Positions 1-6,286 of a DNA stretch of 11,814 bases are shown here, piece after piece (the first letter of the stretch is position 1; each line of letters begins with the position of its first letter). Position numbers and translations under genes: made by a program. This stretch comes from an uncultured Selenomonadaceae bacterium (GTDB taxonomy: Bacteria > Bacillota > Negativicutes > Selenomonadales > Selenomonadaceae): assembly GCA_910579115.1 (NCBI GenBank), contig CAJTSO010000045.1, positions 3,511 through 15,324 of the forward strand. The letters are read 5' to 3'. Under the pieces are notes generated by a model. That model saw nothing but the letters and a program-made list of their open reading frames with translations. It was not told the origin of the DNA and did no database searches.

Positions 1-951
1 GACGTTGACATGGGTAATCTCCATAGGCAGACCATCCAAAGACTTTTCGTCCACAGCATAGCCATGGTTCTGGGAAGAAATCTGCACCCTGCCGGTGAGA
101 AGATTCTTTACCGGCTGGTTGGAACCGCGGTGACCAAATTTCAGCTTGTAGGTATCAGCGCCCAAAGCCAGGGACAACAGCTGATGACCAAGGCAGATAC
201 CCAAAATCGGCAAATCATTTTCCCTGTCTGCTTCAATGAGCTTTTTAATATTTTCAATGACCCCCGGCACATCCTTCGGATCGCCGGGGCCATTTGACAG
301 AAAAATACCATCCGGCTCCAGAGCAAGTACCTCCTCGGCGGTAGTGGCGGCGGGCAACACCGTAAGACGGCAGCCAATCCGGCTGAGCGAGTCGAGAATA
401 TTCCGCTTGACGCCAAAATCAAAAACGGCTACATGGGGGCCGTCTCCCGGGATTTCATAAGCCTCCGGAACGGTAACCCTGGCCACTACTTCCCTTTCAA
501 GGGGGACGGCCAGCAGTTCTTTTATTTCAGCAGCGGCAGCATCAGCCGGAACAAGGATTCCCTTCATGGCGCCAGCGCTGCGGATTTTTCTGGTAACGGC
601 CCGGGTATCCACATTGTAAAGACAGGGAACTCCCTGACTAACCAGAAATCCGGCCAGCTCATCCGTCATGTGACAGCTGGAACCATCACGGCACAGCTCG
701 CCAATAATAAATCCATTGACAAAGGACTTGCGGGACTGCATGAATTCCCTGGCCGTGCCGTAGTTGCCGATCAGCGGATAAGTCAAAGTGACGATCTGAT
801 CACAGTATGACGGATCAGTAAGAATTTCCTGATAACCGGTCATCCCCGTATTAAATACCACTTCACCAGCGGCTTTGCCGTCATTCAGGAGGCTGCCGGT
901 AAATTCAGTCCCATCCTGAAGAATCAGTTTACCTGGAATATTTCCTTTCAA
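1..951 (-). CDS. carA: Carbamoyl-phosphate synthase small (glutaminase) subunit, 3' end outside window
   Basis: Glutamine amidotransferase subunit of carbamoyl-phosphate synthase. It hydrolyses glutamine and passes ammonia to the large subunit CarB, feeding pyrimidine (and arginine) synthesis in the cytoplasm. Of a usual length of about 360 residues, 317 are visible. The N-terminal CarA domain shows NTGMTGYQEILTDPSY. The class I amidotransferase domain shows SNGPGDP, the nucleophile motif GICLGHQ (Cys253 from the chosen start) and QNHGYAVD. The catalytic His/Glu pair near the C-terminus lies beyond the edge. The start is TTG at 951, with GGAGGG (959-964) seven bases upstream and no better ATG. 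It follows pyrC after a 117-base gap with possible RNA structure. The order pyrB-pyrC-carA matches Bacillus-type pyr operons, so carB is expected just outside the window. The identification is secure; the TTG start is an inference from the ribosome site. Confidence 0.95.
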   Translation of the reverse strand, partial: MKGNIPGKLILQDGTEFTGSLLNDGKAAGEVVFNTGMTGYQEILTDPSYCDQIVTLTYPLIGNYGTAREFMQSRKSFVNGFIIGELCRDGSSCHMTDELAGFLVSQGVPCLYNVDTRAVTRKIRSAGAMKGILVPADAAAAEIKELLAVPLEREVVARVTVPEAYEIPGDGPHVAVFDFGVKRNILDSLSRIGCRLTVLPAATTAEEVLALEPDGIFLSNGPGDPKDVPGVIENIKKLIEADRENDLPILGICLGHQLLSLALGADTYKLKFGHRGSNQPVKNLLTGRVQISSQNHGYAVDEKSLDGLPMEITHVNV

Positions 952-973
952 CGCTTTTCCCTCCAAAGTAACA

Positions 974-1054
974 TCCCTAAGGGAAAGATCCTTTTTAAGC
1001 CAAAAGATAAGGGCGTCCGCGCTCCGTGCGGAACCAAAAGTACAGACCGCCCTT
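974..1054 (-). promoter_or_regulatory. Structured pyrC-carA intergenic RNA (three hairpins)
   Basis: Transcribed on the minus strand, the gap between pyrC and carA can fold into three successive hairpins. The first pairs 1048-1054 with 1009-1015 (AAGGGCG/CGCCCTT) and encloses an inner stem TCCGC/GCGGA (1028-1032 with 1016-1020). The second pairs 1002-1008 with 988-994 (ATCTTTT/AAAGGAT, one G-U pair). The third is TCCC-TTA-GGGA at 974-984. U-rich sequence follows the first hairpin, so it could be an internal attenuator, an RNA processing or stability element, or chance. I do not recognise a known riboswitch. No convincing promoter is visible in the gap. Confidence 0.35.
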
Positions 1055-1068
1055 TCACTGCTATATTG

Positions 1069-2355
1069 TTATTCTACAATGCCATCCTTCATGACGATTT
1101 TCCCATCGACAATGGTCATTACCGCCTTACCCTTCAGGCGCTGGCCCACGAAGGGGCTGTGGGTGCCCCGGGTGTAAAATTTCTCCGCCTCTACCGTCCA
1201 CTCCTGCTGGGGGTCGATAATGGTGATATCAGCTGCGGCCCCAACCGACAAGGTACCGGCCGGCAGCTTGAACACCCTTGCCGGAGCAGCGGCCATGCGG
1301 TCGATAACCTGGCTCATGGTAAGCCGGCCAGTGTGATAAAGGCTGGTAAGGATAACCCCGAGAGCTGTTTCCAAACCGGGGAACCCGCTGGGAGCGTACA
1401 TATACTCCTGATCCTTTTCTTCCTCGGCGTGAGGGCTGTGATCGGTAACGATCATGTCGATAGTACCGTCCACGAGACCGGCGATACAAGCCTCAACATC
1501 CTTATCACGGCGGAGAGGCGGATTTACCTTTGTGCAGCTGTCAGTAAAATCTACCATTTCATCGGTCATGGTGAGATGATGGGGCGTAACCTCGGCGGTA
1601 ACCTTAACGCCTCTGGCCTTTGCTTCCCGAACCAGCTCCACAGAACGGCCGGAGGAAATGTGAGCCACATGGACCTTTGCGTCAGCATACTCGGCCAGCA
1701 TGATGTCCCTCATTACAGCGATATCCTCCGCAACCGTCGGACGGCCCTTCATCCCAAGCATTGCGCTGGCATGACCCTCATTCATTACGCCTTCCTCAAC
1801 AAGGGAAGGCTCCTCATCATGATTGATGATAACCTTGTCAAAGGCCCGAAGATAGTCAAGCCCATTAAGCATGATCCGGTCGCTCTTTACAAAATGCCCG
1901 TCGTCAGAAAAGGCTACGGCTCCTTCGTATGTCATATCGCCGACTTCTGCCAGCTCCTTGCCTTCCTGCCCCTTGGTCAGGGCGCCGATGATATCGATGT
2001 GAACGCGGCCTTCGTCAGCGGCCCGGGCTTTCAGGCTGCGGACGAGGGAAGCGTCGTCTACCACGGGACAGGTATTGGGCATAGTTGCCACCCGAGTGAA
2101 GCCGCCGGCCGCTGCCGCCTTTGAACCGGAAACAAAATCTTCCTTTGCCTCCTGTCCCGGCTCACGGAAGTGAACGTGCATATCGATCAGACCCGGGGCA
2201 ACAATCTTCCCGCCTGCCTCCACAACCTCTGCATCAGCTGCCGCAAGATTTTCCCCCACAGCGGCAATCCGGCCGTCTTCCACCAGTACGTCGGCAACCT
2301 TGTCCATATTATTAGCGGGGTCAACTACCTGACCGCCTTTAATCAAAAGCTTCAT
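1069..2355 (-). CDS. pyrC: Dihydroorotase, class I
   Basis: Zinc amidohydrolase that cyclises carbamoyl-aspartate to dihydroorotate, the third step of UMP synthesis. It is full length at 428 residues, normal for the class I enzyme. The metal-binding DMHVHFREPG motif gives His60 and His62, with the substrate Arg at 64. FSDDG lies at 149-153; in the Aquifex-type enzyme an aspartate here takes the place of the carboxylated lysine. Further ligands are His179 (NHDEEPSL), His232 (AHISS) and the Asp of VTDHSPH near residue 305. The ATG start shares its A with the TAA stop of pyrB (TAATG), so the two genes are translationally coupled; the GGGAGG ribosome site lies inside the end of pyrB. Function is near certain from motifs and context. 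Confidence 0.97.
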   Translation of the reverse strand: MKLLIKGGQVVDPANNMDKVADVLVEDGRIAAVGENLAAADAEVVEAGGKIVAPGLIDMHVHFREPGQEAKEDFVSGSKAAAAGGFTRVATMPNTCPVVDDASLVRSLKARAADEGRVHIDIIGALTKGQEGKELAEVGDMTYEGAVAFSDDGHFVKSDRIMLNGLDYLRAFDKVIINHDEEPSLVEEGVMNEGHASAMLGMKGRPTVAEDIAVMRDIMLAEYADAKVHVAHISSGRSVELVREAKARGVKVTAEVTPHHLTMTDEMVDFTDSCTKVNPPLRRDKDVEACIAGLVDGTIDMIVTDHSPHAEEEKDQEYMYAPSGFPGLETALGVILTSLYHTGRLTMSQVIDRMAAAPARVFKLPAGTLSVGAAADITIIDPQQEWTVEAEKFYTRGTHSPFVGQRLKGKAVMTIVDGKIVMKDGIVE

Positions 2356-3302
2356 TATTTGCTACCTCCCGTCAGTACCAGAGTCAAAAGAGCCATGCGG
2401 ACAGCAACTCCGTTTTCTACCTGCTCCTGAATGGCAGTGTGCTCGCCGTATGCAACATAGGGGGAAATTTCCAGACCCTTATTCATGGGGCCGGGGTGGA
2501 GGACGAGAACATCCTTCTTGGCCAGCTTGAGGCGTTCATCGTTGATCCCGTAGATGCGGGCATACTCCCGGCGGGTGGGGAAAAGACCGGCTTTCATCCG
2601 TTCCAGCTGAATGCGGAGAACCTCAATGGCATCAGCTCCACGGATGGCGTCCTCTACATTATCATGGATAACGACGCCTGGTTCCTCATAGAGGAAGCGG
2701 GGCATCATGGTCTTGGGTCCGGCCAGGTGCAGCTCTATGCCCATCTGGCGCATACCCCAAATATCGGAACGGGCTACGCGGCTGTGGAGAATATCGCCTA
2801 CGACAGCAACCTTCAGCCCTTCGAGATGACCCTTATGCTCCATGAGGGTAAAGAGGTTCAAAAGCCCCTGGGAAGGATGAGCGTGTGCCCCATCACCGGC
2901 ATTGATGATAACGGGATGATCAACCACCTTGGCGGCGTATTCGGCCGCGCCGTCTGCCTTATGGCGCATGACGATGGCATCAAAGCCCATTTCCTGGACG
3001 GTGAGCATCGTATCCCGCAGGCTCTCACCCTTTACGATACTGGAGGTACCGGCGGTGATGTTTACAACATCCGCCCCGAGATATTTACCGGCCGTCTCAA
3101 AGGAAGTTCTGGTACGGGTGGAAGGCTCGTAAAAAACTGTAACGACAGACTTTCCCCGAAGGGTAGGCACCTTTTTTATATCACGGTGTATGATGTTCTT
3201 CATTTCCTTTGCCGTCTCGAGAACGAGGCCGATTTCCTCCGGAGAGAAGTACTTTAGATCCAGTACGTCTTTGCCGAACAGTGAAACCTGATTTTTGCCC
3301 AA
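2355..3302 (-). CDS. pyrB: Aspartate carbamoyltransferase catalytic chain
   Basis: Joins carbamoyl phosphate and aspartate to carbamoyl-aspartate, the committed step of pyrimidine synthesis. Key motifs are FYEPSTRTRTSFE (carbamoyl-phosphate loop), the active-site lysine in TSSIVKGES, HPSQGLLN and VLHPGPMNKGLE. At about 315 residues the length is normal. The longest open frame starts with a GTG at 3311, but that codon overlaps the ribosome site AAGGAG itself. The in-frame TTG at 3302 sits eight bases after AAGGAG and is the better start. It is the first gene of the operon, preceded by a leader of about 290 bases with a PyrR attenuator, and overlaps pyrC by one base. No regulatory chain gene pyrI follows, so the enzyme is probably the unregulated trimeric type (inference); control would be by PyrR on the mRNA. 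Confidence 0.96.
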   Translation of the reverse strand: MGKNQVSLFGKDVLDLKYFSPEEIGLVLETAKEMKNIIHRDIKKVPTLRGKSVVTVFYEPSTRTRTSFETAGKYLGADVVNITAGTSSIVKGESLRDTMLTVQEMGFDAIVMRHKADGAAEYAAKVVDHPVIINAGDGAHAHPSQGLLNLFTLMEHKGHLEGLKVAVVGDILHSRVARSDIWGMRQMGIELHLAGPKTMMPRFLYEEPGVVIHDNVEDAIRGADAIEVLRIQLERMKAGLFPTRREYARIYGINDERLKLAKKDVLVLHPGPMNKGLEISPYVAYGEHTAIQEQVENGVAVRMALLTLVLTGGSK

Positions 3303-3470
3303 GCTGATCACTCCTTAATTTTTGCTGTAACGACTAAAAATTTCCTCACTTAAATTTAGTAAGTGGCAAATCCTGCATCAGTCAACGCGGCGTAATTGCT
3401 ATCTCCATCATCGCTGAGTGCAAATAAGCAGGAAAATGCTCGTGGCACTTCCCTGAACGACGGCATCATA

Positions 3471-3514
3471 AATAAAACAAAAGCTCTCTCACGCCCCGGA
3501 AGGCACAAGAAAGC
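3471..3514 (-). terminator. PyrR-controlled attenuator terminator of the pyr leader
   Basis: Minus-strand RNA forms a 13-pair stem between GCTTTCTTGTGCC (3502-3514) and GGCGTGAGAGAGC (3483-3495), with a six-base loop TTCCGG, followed by a U-rich tract TTTTGTTTTATT (3471-3482). Its 5' arm can instead pair with sequence upstream: ACAAAGGGAGC (3543-3553) pairs with GCTTTCTTGT (3505-3514) with one bulged A. This forms an antiterminator that loops out a small hairpin (3526-3540). The antiterminator uses the 3' side of the PyrR-binding stem, so the two folds exclude each other. Confidence 0.88.
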
Positions 3515-3546
3515 CAGCACAAACAACCCTGTTACAGGGTAAGCTC

Positions 3547-3580
3547 CCTTTGTCAGCCTCACAGGACTAATCTTAAAAGG
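3547..3580 (-). promoter_or_regulatory. PyrR-binding loop (anti-antiterminator) of the pyr leader
   Basis: The minus strand carries AGTCCTGTGAGGCT at 3555-3568, an exact fit to the known PyrR site consensus ARUCCNGNGAGGYU as I recall it. It folds as an upper stem with the hexaloop CUGUGA, a purine-rich 5' internal bulge (AAGA) and a lower stem CCUUU/AAAGG (3576-3580 with 3547-3551). This is the standard architecture of Firmicutes pyr leaders. PyrR bound to UMP/UTP stabilises this hairpin, blocks the antiterminator and permits termination at 3471-3514. No pyrR gene is in the window, so the protein must be encoded elsewhere. Confidence 0.9.
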
Positions 3581-3598
3581 ACGTATTCAATTGGGAAT

Positions 3599-3627
3599 AA
3601 TATAGCACCGCCGGAAAACAAAGTCAA
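3599..3627 (-). promoter_or_regulatory. Sigma-A promoter of the pyr operon
   Basis: The -35 box TTGACT (3622-3627) and -10 box TATATT (3599-3604) are separated by exactly 17 bases on the minus strand. Transcription would start near 3592, about a dozen bases before the PyrR-binding stem, giving a leader of roughly 290 bases. Between the attenuator U-tract and the pyrB ribosome site (3312-3470) I see no gene. A short hairpin CACTTA/TAAGTG (3347-3365) lies just upstream of the pyrB ribosome site. Confidence 0.85.
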
Positions 3628-3706
3628 CGGATTTGGAATGAATACATGAGCTGCCGCAAACCTTACAGCCCCATATATCACCTAAAAAAGTCCCTTGAAA
3701 AATCGA

Positions 3707-3740
3707 GGTGAATTGTAAAATAAAATTTACATTATTCACC
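3707..3740 (-). terminator. Probable terminator overlapping the flavoprotein stop codon
   Basis: A long inverted repeat has outer arms GGTGAAT/ATTCACC (3734-3740 with 3707-3713) and inner arms TGTAAA/TTTACA (3726-3731 with 3714-3719), with a two-base bulge between them on one side. The TAA stop of the flavoprotein gene lies within it. On the minus strand a short T-run (TTTTT) follows four bases after the stem. The stem is AT-rich, so termination strength is uncertain. Beyond it, 3628-3706 contains nothing I can identify before the pyr promoter. Confidence 0.55.
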
Positions 3741-4382
3741 GGCTGCCAATCTGCGGCCTATTTCCTTCGCTTTTTCCAAATCTCTGGGCCAGCGGTTAGC
3801 CCGGGAGTTCTTCTTTCGCTCTACGTCAAACATTGCCGATTCAAATTTATCATAATCAGGATACTGCCAGGTATCACAGGCATAGAGTATTTCCGGTTTT
3901 TTACCAAGGATTACCCTGGTAAATTTTTGGAAAGGCCAAAGCATTGACTCAATGTGGAAGTGCTCCATTCCCCTTTCGTCAAGGTTCATTGTATACAGAA
4001 AGGCAGAGGGAAGCGCCTTGGGAAATACGGTTGGCGTATCAAAATTATAAATATAGTTGGAAAAGTACAGCCGCTCAAGAAACGCCGCCATCAGCGAGGA
4101 AATATTCATGAAATATATGGGAGCTCCCAGTATCAGCCCGTCACATTCCTTTATCTCCTCCAGTATTGGGGAGATATCGTCCTTTACAGCGCAGTGGCCG
4201 TGGGGAACAGCCTTGTTCTTGCAATAGAAGCAGCTGACGCAGCCGGAGAATTTCAAATCCGCCAGCTGGTACAGCTTCGTCTCTGCCCCGGCTTCTTCAC
4301 ATCCGTCAAGGCAAGCTCTGATAACGTCGTAAGTGTTATTCTTTCTCCGGGGACTGCCATTGATTGCGATGATTTTCTTCAT
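3732..4382 (-). CDS. Flavodoxin-fold FMN reductase with a cysteine cluster (iron-sulfur flavoprotein-like)
   Basis: Predicted cytoplasmic flavoprotein of 216 residues in the NADPH-dependent FMN reductase / Isf-like group. The N-terminus IIAINGSPRRKNNTY is the FMN-phosphate loop of the flavodoxin fold. It is followed at about residues 47-65 by four cysteines spaced C-x2-C-x2-C-x9-C and the usual ...KDDI.PI continuation, compatible with a [4Fe-4S] cluster. LGAPIYFMNISS is the second flavin-contact loop. The C-terminal half has no motif I recognise. The substrate is unknown; such proteins pass electrons between ferredoxin- or NAD(P)H-type donors and small acceptors. The start ATG has GGAGGG upstream. 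It follows the thioesterase gene by 23 bases and is probably co-transcribed with it. Family is fairly certain; the precise function is open. Confidence 0.8.
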   Translation of the reverse strand: MKKIIAINGSPRRKNNTYDVIRACLDGCEEAGAETKLYQLADLKFSGCVSCFYCKNKAVPHGHCAVKDDISPILEEIKECDGLILGAPIYFMNISSLMAAFLERLYFSNYIYNFDTPTVFPKALPSAFLYTMNLDERGMEHFHIESMLWPFQKFTRVILGKKPEILYACDTWQYPDYDKFESAMFDVERKKNSRANRWPRDLEKAKEIGRRLAAGE

Positions 4383-4405
4383 TGCTTTTCCCTCCTGTGC
4401 TGTTG

Positions 4406-4819
4406 TTAAGACCTCTTGCTGTCAGCCTTCTGCTGAAAGCGCCGGCTCTCTACGATGAAACGCTCATGAATTCCCCTGCCGATCTCCCCTGCTTCGTCCG
4501 CCGCCTTCACCTCAAAGGTGAGCTTCTTTCCTTCCACCTTCACCAGCTTTACCGTGGCCGAAATTTTCATGCCGCAGGGGGTAGCCGAGGTGTGAGCCAC
4601 ATTCAACAGAATACCCACGCTGGTGTATCCTTCCGGCAGCCGTTCCTCCGCCAGGGTAGCGGCCGCCTCCTCCATCCTGGCGATCATCATCGGCGTGGCG
4701 TAGACATCCAGACTGCCGCTTCCTACCGTTTTTGCCGTATTGTTATCGCCGACCGTTTCCGAAACAGTTTTTTCCAGCCCAACGGTCAGATTTTCGATTA
4801 GATTTTCATTCTCCCCCAT
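4406..4819 (-). CDS. FlK-like hotdog-fold acyl-CoA thioesterase
   Basis: A 137-residue single-domain hotdog protein related to fluoroacetyl-CoA thioesterase FlK. Seen: VYATPMMIARMEEAA, then SVGILLNVAHTSATPCGM, KLTFEVKAADEAGEIGRGIHER. In FlK the catalytic residues are Thr42, Glu50 and His76, and this protein has Thr, Glu and His at exactly those positions counted from its own ATG. Members of this family in anaerobes hydrolyse short or unusual acyl-CoAs; fluoroacetyl-CoA itself is an unlikely substrate here (inference). GGGAGG lies five bases before the ATG, and the gene has its own promoter. It is followed by the flavoprotein gene, suggesting a two-gene operon, though a shared pathway is not evident from sequence. 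Confidence 0.85.
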   Translation of the reverse strand: MGENENLIENLTVGLEKTVSETVGDNNTAKTVGSGSLDVYATPMMIARMEEAAATLAEERLPEGYTSVGILLNVAHTSATPCGMKISATVKLVKVEGKKLTFEVKAADEAGEIGRGIHERFIVESRRFQQKADSKRS

Positions 4820-4858
4820 AGCTTCCTCCCATAAAAAATTCGTAATGCTATCATGTAG

Positions 4859-4886
4859 ATTATATCAAATTCAGCTATCTGGTCAA
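4859..4886 (-). promoter_or_regulatory. Sigma-A promoter of the thioesterase-flavoprotein operon
   Basis: On the minus strand TTGACC (4881-4886) and a perfect TATAAT (4859-4864) are spaced by 16 bases. Transcription would start about 35 bases before the thioesterase ATG, with no room for a large leader. Confidence 0.85.
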
Positions 4887-4901
4887 TGCAAATACAGCGA
4901 C

Positions 4902-4952
4902 AAAAAATCCCACCATCACCAAAGAATGATCTCGTAGTGATGGTGGGATTTT
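4902..4952 (-). terminator. Intrinsic terminator of the pantothenate operon
   Basis: A perfect 16-bp inverted repeat: 4904-4919 reads AAAATCCCACCATCAC and 4937-4952 is its exact complement, with a 17-base loop. On the minus strand the stem comes after panD and runs into TTTTTT (4902-4907). The A/T ends are symmetrical, so it could also act in the other direction, but no plus-strand gene is nearby. Confidence 0.9.
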
Positions 4953-4984
4953 CACATCATTGTCTAAAAAATAATTTCTTATCG

Positions 4985-5368
4985 TCAGCCGATCTCCCTC
5001 GGATGCTCTACATGGCGGATCTCGGTAATCTTGTTCCCCTCCCCGACCATGACGACAACCGGCTGATACTCATCCGCTTCCTTCTCCTCCATCCAGGCAT
5101 AGGAGATGATAATGACCGTATCCCCTGGCTGGACGAGACGGGCGGCTGCACCGTTGAGACAGATGATACCGCTGCCGGGCTCTCCTGATATTACGTAGGT
5201 TTCCAGGCGGGCGCCATTGTTATTGTCGACGATTTGCACCCGCTCGTTGGGACGAATCCTGGCCGCCTTCATGAGCTCACTGTCAATGGTGATGCTGCCC
5301 ATATAATTCAAGCAAGCTTCGGTGACAGTGGCCCGATGGATTTTTGATTTGAAAATGTTTACAAACAT
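4985..5368 (-). CDS. panD: Aspartate 1-decarboxylase proenzyme
   Basis: Makes beta-alanine from L-aspartate for pantothenate synthesis. It is a pyruvoyl enzyme that cleaves itself. The 127 residues match the normal length. Lys9 and the cleavage site Gly24-Ser25 (YMGSITID) are present; Ser25 would become the pyruvoyl group. NNNGARLETYVI and GAAARLVQPGDTVIIISYA are standard family segments. AGGAGG precedes the ATG. It is the last gene of the operon, 38 bases after panC and before a strong terminator. It supplies the beta-alanine that PanC condenses with pantoate. Confidence 0.97.
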   Translation of the reverse strand: MFVNIFKSKIHRATVTEACLNYMGSITIDSELMKAARIRPNERVQIVDNNNGARLETYVISGEPGSGIICLNGAAARLVQPGDTVIIISYAWMEEKEADEYQPVVVMVGEGNKITEIRHVEHPREIG

Positions 5369-5406
5369 CCTGTTCCTCCTAAATAAAATTCCGGTGTCGT
5401 CCCGGC

Positions 5407-6252
5407 TCAGCCGATGATGATATTGTCGATCAGGCGGGTCTTTCCAATGCGGACAGCCATAGCCAGGAGAGATGCCTTTTCCACCGTCTCAATTGGCTCC
5501 AGCGTGGGAAAATCATAAAGCTCCACGTATTCTACATCAGCCGCCGGTTCAGCCGCCAGCTCATCCCGAACGATTTTCAGCAGAAACGCTGAATTTTTCT
5601 CTCCGCCGGAAAAGGCAGCTTCTGCTTTCCGCAGGCTGCGGGAAAGGCAGAGAGCCTGCTCCTTTTCTCTATCGGACAGGTACGCATTGCGGGAGGAACG
5701 GGCCAGTCCGCTATCCTCACGGCTGATGGGAACCATCACTACCTGAACGGGAATGTTCAGGTCGCTGACAAAGCGCTTAATGACGCAAACCTGCTGGGCA
5801 TCCTTCTGACCGAAATAGGCTCTGTCCGCTCGGGAGAGATTCATCAGGCGGGTGACGACGGTGGCAACGCCCCGGAAGTGGCCGGGACGGCTGGCGCCGC
5901 ACAGCTTGCGGGTGAAATCTCCATCGACATTTACATAAGTGCAGAAGCCCGGGGGATACATTTCGGCCGGTTTCGGATGGAACACAGCATCAACCTTCAC
6001 GCTTTCCAGCTTAGCGCGGTCCGCTTCAAACATCCGGGGATATTTATCGTAGTCTTCATTGGGCCCAAACTGTATAGGGTTTACAAAAACTGAAGCAATA
6101 ACCACGTCATTTTCTGCTTTGGCAGCCCGCATAAGGGTCAGGTGTCCCTCATGGAGGGCGCCCATAGTGGGGACAAGGCCGATGGTTTTGCCTGCCTTTT
6201 TCAGTTCAGCCGTATAGGCAGTTATTTCAGCGATAGTTGACAGGACTTTCAT
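5407..6252 (-). CDS. panC: Pantothenate synthetase (pantoate-beta-alanine ligase)
   Basis: Condenses pantoate and beta-alanine using ATP, through a pantoyl-adenylate, in the cytoplasm. The nucleotidyltransferase fold is shown by PTMGALHEGH (about residues 28-37, the HIGH-type motif), SVFVNPIQFGPNEDY, the GxxRPGHFRGVATVV pantoate loop, YFGQKDAQQ and the KMSKS-like loop SREDSGLARSSRN. At 281 residues the length is normal. An in-frame TTG lies two codons upstream at 6258 but only two bases from GGAG; the ATG at 6252 has correct eight-base spacing and is preferred. It is 34 bases downstream of the transporter gene. No panB (ketopantoate hydroxymethyltransferase) or ketopantoate reductase gene accompanies it here. 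Confidence 0.97.
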   Translation of the reverse strand: MKVLSTIAEITAYTAELKKAGKTIGLVPTMGALHEGHLTLMRAAKAENDVVIASVFVNPIQFGPNEDYDKYPRMFEADRAKLESVKVDAVFHPKPAEMYPPGFCTYVNVDGDFTRKLCGASRPGHFRGVATVVTRLMNLSRADRAYFGQKDAQQVCVIKRFVSDLNIPVQVVMVPISREDSGLARSSRNAYLSDREKEQALCLSRSLRKAEAAFSGGEKNSAFLLKIVRDELAAEPAADVEYVELYDFPTLEPIETVEKASLLAMAVRIGKTRLIDNIIIG

Positions 6253-6286
6253 TTCCAATACTCCTTTTGTAAAAATCTTTTTTACT

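Noticed and set aside
1066..2124. Long plus-strand frame of 352 codons opposite pyrC
   Set aside because: A shadow of a GC-biased real gene; no family resemblance, and pyrC has complete motifs.
2439..3257. Plus-strand frame of 272 codons opposite pyrB
   Set aside because: Also an antisense shadow; no recognisable domain or ribosome site.
3356..3562. 68-codon open frame in the pyr leader, starting GTG, as a PyrL-type leader peptide
   Set aside because: Its start lies in the PyrR hexaloop, it has no ribosome site, and it runs through the terminator; the DNA is explained by the attenuator RNA.
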